64,000 nt of DNA, taken from an uncultured Bacteroidales bacterium. GTDB taxonomy: Bacteria; Bacteroidota; Bacteroidia; Bacteroidales; Muribaculaceae. A program made the position numbers and the translations under genes. Every line of letters starts with the position of its first letter. Position 1 is the first letter of the stretch. Location of the stretch: NCBI GenBank assembly GCA_902792895.1, contig CADBBK010000008.1, forward strand, positions 21,785 through 85,784. Direction: 5' to 3'. This document shows positions 24,986 to 35,200 of this stretch, piece by piece. The notes beneath the pieces were generated by a model. That model was given only the letters and a program-made list of their open reading frames with translations. It did not search any database and was not told the DNA's origin.

Positions 24986-26599
24986 ATGAATACCAGCAGA
25001 GTAAAATTCATCCTCTCGTTGCTTGTCATTGCCGCTGCCGCCATGAGTGCTGTGGCCCAGACCAGCGATGCCGTGCTTCGCGACAAGATCACCAATGCCG
25101 TGATGAAGGTCTATGACGAACAACTGGCCAAGGATCCCAACGACTACAACACGCTGTTTGCCCGTGCCCACCAGCACTACTACAACGGCGATTACACGTC
25201 GGCCATCACCGATGTCAACCAGGCATTGCTGATTACGCCCAAGACCGATGCTGACCTGCGCTTTGACGAGTACATCCTGCGCGCACGCATCAGCGAGGCT
25301 CGCCAGGACTACACCAGCGAGCTGGCCGACCTGCGCATGGCCCAGGAACTGCTGCCCAAGTCGCTGGCCTGCACCGACATGATTGCCAAGGCCAACCTCA
25401 AGGCCGGCAACATCAATGCCGCCGAGAAGGCTTTCAAGACCATCCTGCGTGCCGAGTCGATGAACTATGACGCGATGTACGGCATGGCCCAGGTGGAGCT
25501 GGCCCGCAACAATGCCAAGGCTGCCATCGAGCATGTGGACAAGGCCGTGGAACTGTTCCGTGTCGAGCCCCAGGTCTATGTCAACCGTGCCGACATCTAC
25601 ACCCGCTTGGGTAACATCGACGGTGCTGTCGCCGACCTGCTCATGGGTTCGTCGGTGGGCAACGGCGGCAACGCTGTACAGCGCTTGTTTGACCTGAGCG
25701 ACACCAACTATGATGCCGTGATGCGCTCGCTGAACGATATCGCCGACCGCAGTGGTGAAAGCGGTACCATGTTCCGCTACCTGCGCGGCAATCTCGCTCT
25801 CGACCACAACCGTTACGGCCAGGCCTTGAGGGATTTCAACCTTGTCAGGCGCACCAACCAGTACTCGGGTGCCGGTCTGTACTACAATCTGGCCAAGTGC
25901 TGCCTGGAGCTGGCACGCTTTGACGAGGCCTTGGACTATGCCGACGAGGCCATCGCCCGCAAACCGTCGGATGCTGAGTCCTACGTGGTCAAGGCGCTTG
26001 CACAGTACTATGCCGGTAACGGTAACAACTATGCCGACGCCATGGAGACGCTCAACCGCTGCTCGCTCATCGCGCCCCAGTATGTGCCCATGCTGATGAC
26101 CAAGGCTTCGCTGCTCATGGGACAGGGTAAGGACAAGGACGCCCTGGGCTACCTCAATGCCGCTGTTGCCAACGAGCCCGGCAATGCCGAGGCACTGCTC
26201 ATGCGTGGCCTGCTGCTCAAGAAACTCGATAACCTCAGGGTAGCTGTCAACGACTTCAACATCATTTCCCGCCTGAGCGACGATCCCGAGGACCTGAAGG
26301 GTCTGGGTCTGAGCGAATTGGGCCGCGACAACGATGCCCTGTCATGGCTGCAGCAGATTACCCGCAACGCACAGCCCGGTGGCGAGAACTTCATCTGCGC
26401 CGCCCTGTTCATGGTCCTGCGTGGCGACAACTACAAGGCTATGGAGTATGTCCAGAAGGCCATTGACAACGGCTACGGCAGTCTGTTCAATCTGCAGTAT
26501 GATGGCCTCTTGCCCGTGAGCCTCAAGCCGCTGCGCAATGAGCCCGGCTTCGACCTGCTCATTGAGAAGGCCAGCCCCAACTTCACCGAGGCCAACTAA
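24986..26599 (+). CDS. Exported tetratricopeptide-repeat protein
   Basis: 537 residues with a signal peptide (1-24, ending SAVAQ). Nearly the whole mature chain is made of 34-residue TPR helices, for instance YNTLFARAHQHYYNGDYTSA, AGLYYNLAKCCLELARFDEA and AEALLMRGLLLKKLDNLRVA. Such proteins act as periplasmic or outer-membrane scaffolds. Lies 36 bases before tamL and just after kdsA, so an envelope role is plausible. Partner unknown. Confidence 0.85.
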   Translation: MNTSRVKFILSLLVIAAAAMSAVAQTSDAVLRDKITNAVMKVYDEQLAKDPNDYNTLFARAHQHYYNGDYTSAITDVNQALLITPKTDADLRFDEYILRARISEARQDYTSELADLRMAQELLPKSLACTDMIAKANLKAGNINAAEKAFKTILRAESMNYDAMYGMAQVELARNNAKAAIEHVDKAVELFRVEPQVYVNRADIYTRLGNIDGAVADLLMGSSVGNGGNAVQRLFDLSDTNYDAVMRSLNDIADRSGESGTMFRYLRGNLALDHNRYGQALRDFNLVRRTNQYSGAGLYYNLAKCCLELARFDEALDYADEAIARKPSDAESYVVKALAQYYAGNGNNYADAMETLNRCSLIAPQYVPMLMTKASLLMGQGKDKDALGYLNAAVANEPGNAEALLMRGLLLKKLDNLRVAVNDFNIISRLSDDPEDLKGLGLSELGRDNDALSWLQQITRNAQPGGENFICAALFMVLRGDNYKAMEYVQKAIDNGYGSLFNLQYDGLLPVSLKPLRNEPGFDLLIEKASPNFTEAN

Positions 26600-26635
26600 C
26601 CTTACCGGAAAATCCAGCCAATCAATCGACAGTCG

Positions 26636-28972
26636 ATGAAGTCTGGTAAAAGAACGTGGACACGCATCGTCATGGCCGTAATCGCCATGGCGGTGTTGTC
26701 GTCTTGTTCTTCGACCAAGCATGTACCTCAGGGGAAGCTGCTGCTTGACAAGGTGAAAATCAAAGTCAACGACTCCCATTCCCAGGTCGAGAATAACCAG
26801 CTGACCAATTACCTGCGCCAGTTGCCCAACCACCGTGTGTTGGGAGGCTTGAAACTCCAGTTGGCTTTCTATAACCTGTCGGGCCGTGACTCCACCAAGT
26901 GGCTCAACCGTTGGATCCAGCGCGTGGGCACACCTCCGGTCATCTACGATAGTGCGCTCACCGTCGCTGGTGCCGAGCAGTTGCACATGGCATTGAGCAA
27001 CCGCGGCTTCATGAAAAACAAGGTGACCTACACTGTCGATGCCGACAGCGTCAAGCGCAAGGCTCGTGTGGAGTATGACGTCACGCTGGGTGAGCCCTAC
27101 TACATCCGCTCCATCGGCTACGACATCCCGGACCCCGACCTGCATGAGCTCATTCTGGCCGACTCGGCCCATTTCAACGTTCATGAGGGCGACCTGCTCG
27201 ACTTCAACCACCTGGACGAGTGGCGGCAAAGCATCACCGACCACTTGCGCAACAATGGCTACTATGCCTTCAACAAGGAGTACATCACCTTCCTGGCCGA
27301 TACCGCGGCCAACTCTCATGCCGTTGACCTGACGCTCTACAGCCGCGATCCCTACCACAACGACCGTTTGCCCTATTACACCGAGCACGAGCCTTTCTAT
27401 GTGCGCAACGTGACCTATGTCACCGACTATGATCCCGTGTTGATGCACGACGGCTATTGGGGCGAGGACACCGTGACGCTGAAGAGTGGCGTGAGAGTTT
27501 TCCAGTCCCATGACTACCTGCTGCGTCCCGGTGCGCTCGACGAGTGCAACTACATCGTGCCCGGTTCGCTCTACAATGCCGATGCCATCACCCGTACCTA
27601 CCGTGCCCTGAGCCGCCTGAATGCGCTCAAGCAGATCAATATCGATGTGCGTCCCCTGGGCAAAATCGACGGTGTACTCATGGTTGATGCCTTTGTCCTG
27701 CTGCAACTCGATAACTCACAGTCGGTGTCGGTATCGCTCGAGGGCACCAACACCGAGGGCGACTTGGGATTCGGCGTCGGCGTGGATTACAGGCATCGCA
27801 ACATTTTCAGGGGTTCCGAGACGTTCAATGTCAAGGGTAGGGTGTCCTATGAGAGCCTCTCGGGCAACCTGGGCGGCCTCATCAATGACAACTACAGCGA
27901 GTATTCTGTCGAGACGGGACTGACCTTCCCCAAGTTCATGTTCCCCTTCCTCAGGCCTTCGTTTAAGAACAAGATACAGGCCTCCACAGCCTTTACCGTC
28001 AACTTTGACTATCAGGCGCGCCCCGAGTACACCCGCGTTATCGCCGGCGGTGCTTGGCGCTACCAGTGGACCGAGCGCAGCCGTCGTCTGGCCCACACCA
28101 TCACGCTGTTTGACTTGAGCGTCATCAGCGTTCCCAAATTCAAAGAGGAATTCTTTGACAAAATTGCCAACCCGCTGCTGCGCGACAGTTACAAGGATCA
28201 CTTGATCATGCGCACGGGCTACAACTTCTATCGCACCAACAAGGCCGAGATGAGTGTGCAGCAGATGGGACGTTTCCAGCGCGACGTGTTCACCATCCGC
28301 GCCAATGCCGAGACGGCCGGCAACCTGCTCTACGGACTGTCGCACCTCACGGGTCAGAAGGCTTCCCAGGACGGCAGTTACAAGGCGTTGGGCATCCGCT
28401 ACTCGCAATATTTCAAGGCCGACGCCGACTATTCGTTCACCCACTACTTCGACAACCGTCAGAGCGTCGCTTTCCATGTGGGCGCCGGTGTGGCAGTCCC
28501 CTATGGCAACAGTGATGTGCTGCCCTTCGAGAAACGATTCTACAGCGGTGGTGCCAACAGTGTGCGCGGTTGGGGTGTGCGCACCTTGGGCCCCGGTAGC
28601 TATAACAGCAACAACGAGTTGTCCAACTTCATCTACCAGTGTGGCGACATCCGTTTCGACATCAACCTGGAGTATCGTGCCAAGCTGTTCTGGGTTGTTG
28701 AGTTAGGCCTCTTCATCGACGCGGGTAACATCTGGACCATCCGTGACTATGAAGACCAGCCGGGCGGCGTGTTCAAGTTCAACCGGTTCTACGAGCAGAT
28801 TGCTGGAGCCTATGGCGCTGGTATCCGTTTGGATTTCAAGTATTTCCTTGTGCGTGTGGATATGGGTATGAAGGCTCATAATCCCGCCAGCGGCCAGGAG
28901 CACTGGCCCCTGATACACCCCAAGTTCAAGCGCGACAGCGAGTTCCACTTCTCGGTCGGCTACCCGTTCTAA
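26636..28972 (+). CDS. tamL: Lipidated Omp85-family protein (TamL-like)
   Basis: 778 residues. The N-terminus is a lipoprotein signal with lipobox VLSSC (Cys23), then POTRA-like domains (about 45-330) and a C-terminal 16-strand-type barrel with the Omp85 motif YSGGANSVRGWGVRTLGPG (about 640) and an aromatic C-terminal residue (VGYPF). BamA is not lipidated; lipid-anchored TamA relatives, called TamL, are known in Bacteroidetes. It would help insert or export outer-membrane or surface proteins, normally with TamB, which is not in this window. Downstream are GAGACGCAA palindromes. Confidence 0.85.
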   Translation: MKSGKRTWTRIVMAVIAMAVLSSCSSTKHVPQGKLLLDKVKIKVNDSHSQVENNQLTNYLRQLPNHRVLGGLKLQLAFYNLSGRDSTKWLNRWIQRVGTPPVIYDSALTVAGAEQLHMALSNRGFMKNKVTYTVDADSVKRKARVEYDVTLGEPYYIRSIGYDIPDPDLHELILADSAHFNVHEGDLLDFNHLDEWRQSITDHLRNNGYYAFNKEYITFLADTAANSHAVDLTLYSRDPYHNDRLPYYTEHEPFYVRNVTYVTDYDPVLMHDGYWGEDTVTLKSGVRVFQSHDYLLRPGALDECNYIVPGSLYNADAITRTYRALSRLNALKQINIDVRPLGKIDGVLMVDAFVLLQLDNSQSVSVSLEGTNTEGDLGFGVGVDYRHRNIFRGSETFNVKGRVSYESLSGNLGGLINDNYSEYSVETGLTFPKFMFPFLRPSFKNKIQASTAFTVNFDYQARPEYTRVIAGGAWRYQWTERSRRLAHTITLFDLSVISVPKFKEEFFDKIANPLLRDSYKDHLIMRTGYNFYRTNKAEMSVQQMGRFQRDVFTIRANAETAGNLLYGLSHLTGQKASQDGSYKALGIRYSQYFKADADYSFTHYFDNRQSVAFHVGAGVAVPYGNSDVLPFEKRFYSGGANSVRGWGVRTLGPGSYNSNNELSNFIYQCGDIRFDINLEYRAKLFWVVELGLFIDAGNIWTIRDYEDQPGGVFKFNRFYEQIAGAYGAGIRLDFKYFLVRVDMGMKAHNPASGQEHWPLIHPKFKRDSEFHFSVGYPF

Positions 28973-28982
28973 TCCTTAAAAT

Positions 28983-29107
28983 CGTCTATAGACGTAGAAC
29001 TGCTGATATCTGGTTATCAGCTTCGTAGAGACGCAACATTTTGCGTCTCCGTGTTGGCATGTTGATGGTACATCACGATAGGAGACGCAAAATCTTGCGT
29101 CTCCTAT
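28983..29107. repeat. Cluster of palindromes with GAGACGCAA/TTGCGTCTC hairpins
   Basis: CGTCTATAGACG (28983-28994), a 6-bp CTGATA/TATCAG hairpin (29003-29020), a perfect 9-bp GAGACGCAA/TTGCGTCTC hairpin (29028-29049), and a perfect 13-bp hairpin with the same core (29078-29107). A third copy of the core lies at 42048-42077. The cluster separates the convergent tamL and FtsX-like genes, so it may terminate both. Confidence 0.8.
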
Positions 29108-29132
29108 ATGCATCTAGTTGATAAATAAGGTA

Positions 29133-30329
29133 TTATTTCTCGTGAATCCACAAGGAATCTACCTTGCGGCGGATGGCAATGATGTTGCCTGCAGTGATGG
29201 CGCCCATGATGAGCAGGCCCACGAGGATGGATACCCAGATGCCGGCTCCACCAATGCCGAAGGCACGTATCATGTCCATATAGGTCAGGCGTCCCAAGAG
29301 CATCAGCACGATGGCCAGCACAAGCACGGCGGCATTGATGACCACGACGAGCAGGATGTAGTGCCGTGACACCTGGTCGGGGGAGTAGCCTAGCAGCAAC
29401 AGGTCTTGTAGCTTTTGGGTGTTTTTCTGCAACAGCAGGTAGATGCTCAGCATGAGCACAAAGAATGACAGCAGGCTGATAATCACGCCCACGGCAATCA
29501 CGATGCCGCTGATGATGGTCAGGAAATAGTTAGCCTTGCTCGACGACATCTTGTCGCCCGCCACCTCGTAGTGGTGCTCGTCCATGTACTGCTCAATTTT
29601 CACGTCACCCGGACTGCTCACCTCCACGATGAGTCGCTGGGGCAGCTGCACGGCACCGGTGCCGAAGTAGCCGTTGGCCCATTCCAGGAATTCCTCGGGC
29701 ACGATGACGGTGTTCAATCGGTTGGAGAAACCAACGATGCGGCCTGGCATGACCTTGCGCTTGCCGTTGCCGCTCAGCGTGAACTGCAGCGGCAGCATTT
29801 CGGCTTGTCCCTCGCTGATGCGTGGCATGCCCTGGGTGGCGGCAAAGCCGAAGTTGTACAGTGACAGGTAGTCGCGTGAGATGACCACGGGCACCTCGGG
29901 CTTGTCAAGCGAGAAGCCCCAGGCATTGGGGTCGATATCGATAAACTCGTCGGGGATGGCCTCGAAGAAGAACTGCGTGTGCATCGCTTGACCGCTGCCC
30001 ACACCCAACTGGGCGTCGATGGCAAAGTCGCTGTTCAGGAAACGGCCCACCTGGCGGCACCAGGGCTGCTGCTCCAGGTCGCTGATGTCGTCGTTGCTGA
30101 ACTCGCCGTTGTTGCCCATCATGGCTCCGGCACCGGTCACGGCGCGGGTGATGATGAGGTAATCCTTGCTGATGAAACTCTCCTCGTCGTTGAACACGGG
30201 CCGCACGTCGCGGTAAAACTGTACGGCGAGCAGGACAATCGTCAACCCGATGAGGTTGGCGATGGAAAACCCGATGAGTTGTCCCTTGCTGATGTGCTGC
30301 CGCAGCAGTTTCCAGATGATATCTTTCAT
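29133..30329 (-). CDS. ABC transporter permease-like protein (FtsX/MacB type)
   Basis: 398 residues with one N-terminal membrane span (about 18-38), a large extracytoplasmic domain (40-270), then three spans (about 275-300, 330-350, 368-388), the FtsX/MacB layout. The loop KNTQKLQDLLLLGYSPDQV between spans 2 and 3 is the usual coupling region. Encoded just after its ATPase (23-base gap) on the same strand. Substrate unknown; such pairs act on lipoproteins or envelope stress rather than bulk import. Confidence 0.75.
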   Translation of the reverse strand: MKDIIWKLLRQHISKGQLIGFSIANLIGLTIVLLAVQFYRDVRPVFNDEESFISKDYLIITRAVTGAGAMMGNNGEFSNDDISDLEQQPWCRQVGRFLNSDFAIDAQLGVGSGQAMHTQFFFEAIPDEFIDIDPNAWGFSLDKPEVPVVISRDYLSLYNFGFAATQGMPRISEGQAEMLPLQFTLSGNGKRKVMPGRIVGFSNRLNTVIVPEEFLEWANGYFGTGAVQLPQRLIVEVSSPGDVKIEQYMDEHHYEVAGDKMSSSKANYFLTIISGIVIAVGVIISLLSFFVLMLSIYLLLQKNTQKLQDLLLLGYSPDQVSRHYILLVVVINAAVLVLAIVLMLLGRLTYMDMIRAFGIGGAGIWVSILVGLLIMGAITAGNIIAIRRKVDSLWIHEK

Positions 30330-30352
30330 GCTTACAGTTGATCGGTCTTTAC

Positions 30353-30997
30353 TTATAGTTTGATGACGGTGGCGCCATCCATCTGCAGGTGGTTGCCCAC
30401 CGAGGTGGCGATGATGCCGGCACCCTGGCGGCTGGCTTCCTCCACGATGAGGTGCGCCACCAGACGGTTGTTCTCCTCGTCGAGGTGGCTCACCGGCTCA
30501 TCGAGCAGGATGAAGTCGCACGGCTGGCACAAGGTGCGGATGATGGCGACGCGCTGCTGCTGCCCGATGGACAGTTTGCTCGCCAGGCTGTCACGCTTGT
30601 CGCTGAGGCCCATGGCGTCGAACAGGCGGTCGATCTCGTCCTTGCTCTTGAAGCCCGTGAGACGGTTTTTCAGCTCCACATTCTCCATCGCCGTGAGTTC
30701 ACCGAACAGGCGCATGTCCTGCGGCAGATAGGCGATGTGGCGCTGCCGCACGTCACACCACTGGGCGACGGTCAGGGTGCGGATGTCCACGCCGTCAAAG
30801 GTGATGCTGCCGCTGTAGTCCTGGCGGTAGCCGTAGATGTAGCTGCACATCGACGACTTGCCGGTGCCGCTCTCGGCGCTGATAAGATAGCGCTTGCCGT
30901 GCTCCAGTTTGATGTCCTGCTGCCACACCTCGCTGTGGATGCCGTCATGGCCGGCGAACACGCGCGGCAGGGTATTGTGTAATGCAATCTCTTTCAT
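30353..30997 (-). CDS. ABC transporter ATP-binding protein
   Basis: 214-residue nucleotide-binding domain. Walker A SAESGTGKSS (GxxGxGKS in the variant ESGTGKS), Q-loop AYLPQD, signature LSIGQQQR (the usual LSGGQ reads LSIGQ), Walker B FILLDEPVSHLDEE, and a late switch region TSVGNH where the usual His is followed by an altered context. Pairs with the FtsX-like permease at 29133-30329. Preceded by the 49-base heptad tract. Confidence 0.88.
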   Translation of the reverse strand: MKEIALHNTLPRVFAGHDGIHSEVWQQDIKLEHGKRYLISAESGTGKSSMCSYIYGYRQDYSGSITFDGVDIRTLTVAQWCDVRQRHIAYLPQDMRLFGELTAMENVELKNRLTGFKSKDEIDRLFDAMGLSDKRDSLASKLSIGQQQRVAIIRTLCQPCDFILLDEPVSHLDEENNRLVAHLIVEEASRQGAGIIATSVGNHLQMDGATVIKL

Positions 30998-31010
30998 TGA
31001 TAACTTTTAT

Positions 31011-31059
31011 AACTCCTAACTCCTAACCCCTAACTCCTAACTCCTAACCCCTAACTAAG
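31011..31059 (-). repeat. Period-7 tract (AGGAGTT/AGGGGTT) after the CDF stop codon
   Basis: On the plus strand: AACTCCT, AACTCCT, AACCCCT, then the same three again, then AACTAAG; a 21-base unit of three heptads occurs twice exactly. Read on the coding (minus) strand it starts with the TAG stop of the CDF gene (31057-31055) and repeats TTAGGNG up to 13 bases before the ABC ATPase start. Confidence 0.85.
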
Positions 31060-31996
31060 GCCTAGCCCCTTTCTCACACTCGTTATTGCCGTGGTAAGGC
31101 TCGACGTGGATGTTGGTCATCACTTCGCCCAGGGATTCACTCAACTGGCGTTCTATCTCGCGGGTGATGTCGTGGGAACGCGTCACGGTGAGGTCTCCGT
31201 CGACCTTGATGTGCATGTCCACCACGCGCAGGTTGCCGTTGCGCCGCGTGCGCAGGTTGTGGAAAGCTTTCACCCCGGGGATGCTGGTCACGATGGTGGC
31301 GATACACTCTTGCTCGTCGCTCGGGAGCGACACCTCCAGCAATTCCTCGACGGCAGGGCGCCCCATGCGGTAGGCGAGCACGAGAATGAGCACGCTCACT
31401 GCGATGGCTGCCAACGGGTCGAGCACACGCCACTGTTCTCCCAGGAACATGGCTCCAGCCACGCCCAGCAGTGTCGCAGACGTTGACAGGGCATCGGCGC
31501 GGTGATGCCAGGCATAGGCCCGCAGTGCAGCGCTGCCAGTGTCGCGACCTTTAAGACGCGTGTAGTGGTACAGCCCTTCTTTCACGACGACGGCGATGAT
31601 GCCCACGATGAGCGCCATGTTGTGCGGGCGCTCCAGCGTCCTTCCTTGGAGGGCCGACCACACGTCCTGTGCGCCCTCAATCATGAGCCCCAGGGCAACG
31701 ACCACCAGGATGATGCTGATGAGGAATGCCGCCAGTGTCTCGTATTTGCCGCGCCCGTAACGGTAGCGTTCGTCAGGTCCTTTGCCCGAGAGTCGCACCA
31801 TGGCATACACCAGCGCATCGGTCACCGTGTCGCTGATGCTGTGGATGCCGTCGGCAAGGATGGCGCTCGAGTGCCCCAGCAGACCAGTGGCGATTTTCAT
31901 CACCGACAGGCCGATGTCGCTCCCGATGCCCACCAGGGTACACCGCTTCTCGACGCGGTTGCGCTGCACGAGGTCATTATGTGTTGATTCTTCCAT
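31055..31996 (-). CDS. Cation diffusion facilitator family metal exporter
   Basis: 313 residues from ATG 31996 (an upstream in-frame start at 32020 overlaps the -7 box and is unlikely). Six membrane spans; metal-site motifs LADGIHSISD in span 2 and HHRADALS in span 5; C-terminal cytoplasmic domain with VDMHIKVDGDLTV. Exports zinc, iron or a similar divalent metal in exchange for protons. Which metal is not evident from the motifs. Divergent from the first C10 peptidase gene. Confidence 0.9.
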   Translation of the reverse strand: MEESTHNDLVQRNRVEKRCTLVGIGSDIGLSVMKIATGLLGHSSAILADGIHSISDTVTDALVYAMVRLSGKGPDERYRYGRGKYETLAAFLISIILVVVALGLMIEGAQDVWSALQGRTLERPHNMALIVGIIAVVVKEGLYHYTRLKGRDTGSAALRAYAWHHRADALSTSATLLGVAGAMFLGEQWRVLDPLAAIAVSVLILVLAYRMGRPAVEELLEVSLPSDEQECIATIVTSIPGVKAFHNLRTRRNGNLRVVDMHIKVDGDLTVTRSHDITREIERQLSESLGEVMTNIHVEPYHGNNECEKGARP

Positions 31997-32017
31997 TAAT
32001 ATATTATAATGTGGCCG

Positions 32018-32025
32018 CAAATATA
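32018..32025 (-). promoter_or_regulatory. -7 box for the CDF gene
   Basis: TATATTTG on the minus strand, 22 bases before ATG 31996. No good -33 box at the expected distance. Confidence 0.5.
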
Positions 32026-32179
32026 CGCAATTCCCTGCACAATGGCGGCCTAATCGGCTGTTTTTTTATCGCTTGTTCTGTTGGTTGAAAAAATCAGTCC
32101 GTTGATTGAAAAAACACGCTCATTGGTTGCAATTTAGTAGTTATTCAATGTTTTTTCATGATAATTTCAAAGAATAGAG

Positions 32180-32211
32180 TTGGTTTATAATTGTTTTTTG
32201 TAGTACCTTTG
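32180..32211 (+). promoter_or_regulatory. Promoter of the first C10 peptidase gene
   Basis: TTG at 32180-32182 and TACCTTTG at 32204-32211 with a 21-base spacer match the Bacteroidetes consensus. Leaves an AT-rich leader of about 80 bases before the start codon. Confidence 0.7.
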
Positions 32212-32294
32212 CGTGTCACATTATCAACTATCATCATTAACTGATTAATTATTAGATTCACTTATAACTACTACCATTTTTAATAATTAGGCTT

Positions 32295-35200
32295 ATGAAA
32301 AAGTTCCTGTTTCTAATTGCTGTCGCTCTAGCGACGCTACAATTGTCGGCCGCCGATGTCTCGCCCTTGCAGGCGCAGAACGCAGCCAACGCTTTCCTTA
32401 ATAGGCAGATGAGAGCCGGTACCCTCAAGGCTTCCAATGCTGCTAACCTCAAACTCGTCAAGGCCGAGGCATCGGTAGCCAGACCCACAGCCGTGGACTA
32501 CTACATCTTCAATGCCGAGAATGCCTACGTTGTCGTGGCTGGTGACGACGATGCACCGCAGATCCTGATGTACAGTGAGAATGGTACTATCGACCTGGAT
32601 AATATCCCTCCCGCAATGCAATGGCTGCTCAACAAGTACAAATATCAGATTGATGGCCTCAAGGCTGGTACCATGGTGCCCGTGAAGGCCCCCAATCTTA
32701 ACGCTACTGCCGTTCCACCGTTGGTTACCGCCAACTGGGACCAGACAAAACCCTACTACAACCATACTCCCACCAGTGGAAGCACCCATGCCTACACCGG
32801 CTGTCCTGCCACCTCGCTGGCTATGTGCTTCTACTTGTATAAGTGGCCCGCAACCTATCCCGCTCTGCCTGCAATTGCGTCCAACTCCTATTACGGGTAT
32901 CTGGCTGCACCGGCTCTGAGTGAAAAAGCCGCCGACTGGGACAACATGATTGATGAGTATACCGGTCCGTCAAACTACAGTTACACATCGGCACAGGCCG
33001 AGGCCGTATCATGGCTGATGCGCTATGTGGGCCAGGCTTGTAACATGGGCTACAGTACCAGCGGCAGTGGTGCTACCGACCCCGAGATTCTGGAGGCGTG
33101 CCACACCTTTGGATACACCGATGCCCAACTGCTCACCCTCACCGAGATCGTTCAATCGGGCTGGAGCGGTTACACCAATAGCTCGCAGAACTATACCGAC
33201 GCCCAGTGGAACGAATGGATGCTGAATGAGTTGTATAACGGACGTCCCATTGAATATCTGGCCTGTGACATCACTGGCAACCAGGTTTCAGGCCACGCCT
33301 TTAATGTGTTTGGCTGCAATAGCAGTGGCCAGTATTATGTGAACTGGGGCTGGAGCGGCGACAGCAATGGTTATTGCACGCTGCACAACTTCACTACTGC
33401 CACTGGTGCGACAGGCCAGTCGGGCTCCTACACCTTCAAGTATGGCGAGGCCATGATTATCGGCATCGCGCCTCCCGGTGGCTCTGCCACAACTCCTGAG
33501 CTCAATGTCGACCCCACCTCGCTGAGCTTTACTGATTGCTCGACCGGCGGTACCTACACCAAGACCTTCACCGTGAGCGGTACCGACTTGAGTGGCAGTG
33601 TGAACATCTCGTCGAGTAATTCCACCTTCACCGTATCGCCCTCGACCCTCACTGCAGCCCAGGCCCAGGCAGGTGCTGCCATCACGGTGACCTACAAGCC
33701 CACTGCAGCAGGTACCCAGAGCGGCAACATCACCGTGTCGAGCACTGGCGCCTCGAGCAAGACTGTGACCGTGTCGGGCACGGCAACCGCGACGCCCACC
33801 ATCACTGTTAATCCCACCTCGCTGAGCCTGAGCACCACTGCAGGCACTGCGGTGAGCCAGACGTTCACCTTGACGGGTACTAACCTCACAGGTACCGTTT
33901 ACCTGTCCTGCACGGGCACTGGTTTCTCGATTGACAAGAGCAACATCACCAAGAATGCTGCGGCTCAAGGTGCCACGATCACCGTGACCTACCATCCGAC
34001 GGCAGCAGGAACCCACACGGGCTCTGTTACCATTACCAGCAGCGGCGCCCAGACTGTGACACTGCCCTTGACCGGAACTGCCGTGGGTGTTCCCACCATT
34101 GTTGCCGATCCCACCTCGCTGAGTTTCAACACCACCGTCGGTCAGCCTGTGACCAAGACGTTCACCGTGACCGGCACCGACCTGACGGGTTCGGTTAGCC
34201 TGGCTGTGACCGGCTCGGGCTTCTCGATTGACAAGAACACCATCAGCAAGAACCAGGCGACCAATGGCTCTACCGTGACTGTGACCTATAATCCCACCGC
34301 TGGCGGTTCCTCTAATGGCACCGTTACCCTGACCAGCAGCGGTGCCCAGGCTGTTACCGTCTCGCTGAGCGGTATCGCCACGACGGTACCCACCATCACG
34401 GCCAACCCCACCACACTGAACTTCCAGACGACCGTGGGCACTCCTGTGACCAACTCCTTCGTGATCAATGCCGCCAACCTCGAGGGCGACGTGAACCTGG
34501 CCGTTGAGGGCGAGGGCTTCGCAATCGACAAGAACTCGTTGACGGCCAATGCCGCTAACGGCTCGACCATCACCGTGACCTACACGCCGACGGCGTTTGG
34601 CACCCACACCGGTACCGTGACCATCACCAGCGCCAATGTTCAGCCCGTCACCGTAACGCTGAACGGCCAGGCCGACCTCGTGAAGTATGCTCCCGTGATG
34701 CTGCCTGCCGATGAGGCTTACATCAACCTGACCAAGTTCCGCGCCGACTGGACCGACCAGACGCCTGCCGACAATGTGGAAAGCTACACCCTGGAGGTAT
34801 CGGCTAAGCCCGAGCTGCCTGCTTATGAGCTGCTAAGCTCTGTTGCAGGTACCGACTTCACTGGCAGTGCAACGGGTTATTACTCGATCACCTTGCCTTA
34901 TCCATGGAGCGGTAAGAATGTGCGTGGTGGTCTCAACTCGGTCATCTACTTCAGAAACAACTACAACAATGACGGCTCCTACGGTAATATCACCTACACC
35001 GTTCCTGCCGGTTACGAGAATGCTACCTTCACGATGAAGATTACCACCGCCACCACCAGTGACGGCTCGGGCAGCTTCATGGTATCCACCCCGCAGACCA
35101 ACGGTGTGACGCGCTATCTCAACGCTGGCGAGACCGGTGCATGGGTAGTGAAGGCCAGCGCCGGCGAGAAGATTCTCATCACCACCGACGATGACCAGTA

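Noticed and set aside
33288-34607. Minus-strand frame of 439 codons over the Ig-like repeats
   Set aside because: Shadow of the repetitive GC-rich coding strand of the C10 peptidase; composition is Gly/Arg/Val-rich and no start context or motif supports it.
33495-34685. CRISPR-like regular repeats
   Set aside because: The ~300-bp periodicity is coding and gives Ig-like domains; there are no short repeats with unique spacers and no cas genes in the window.
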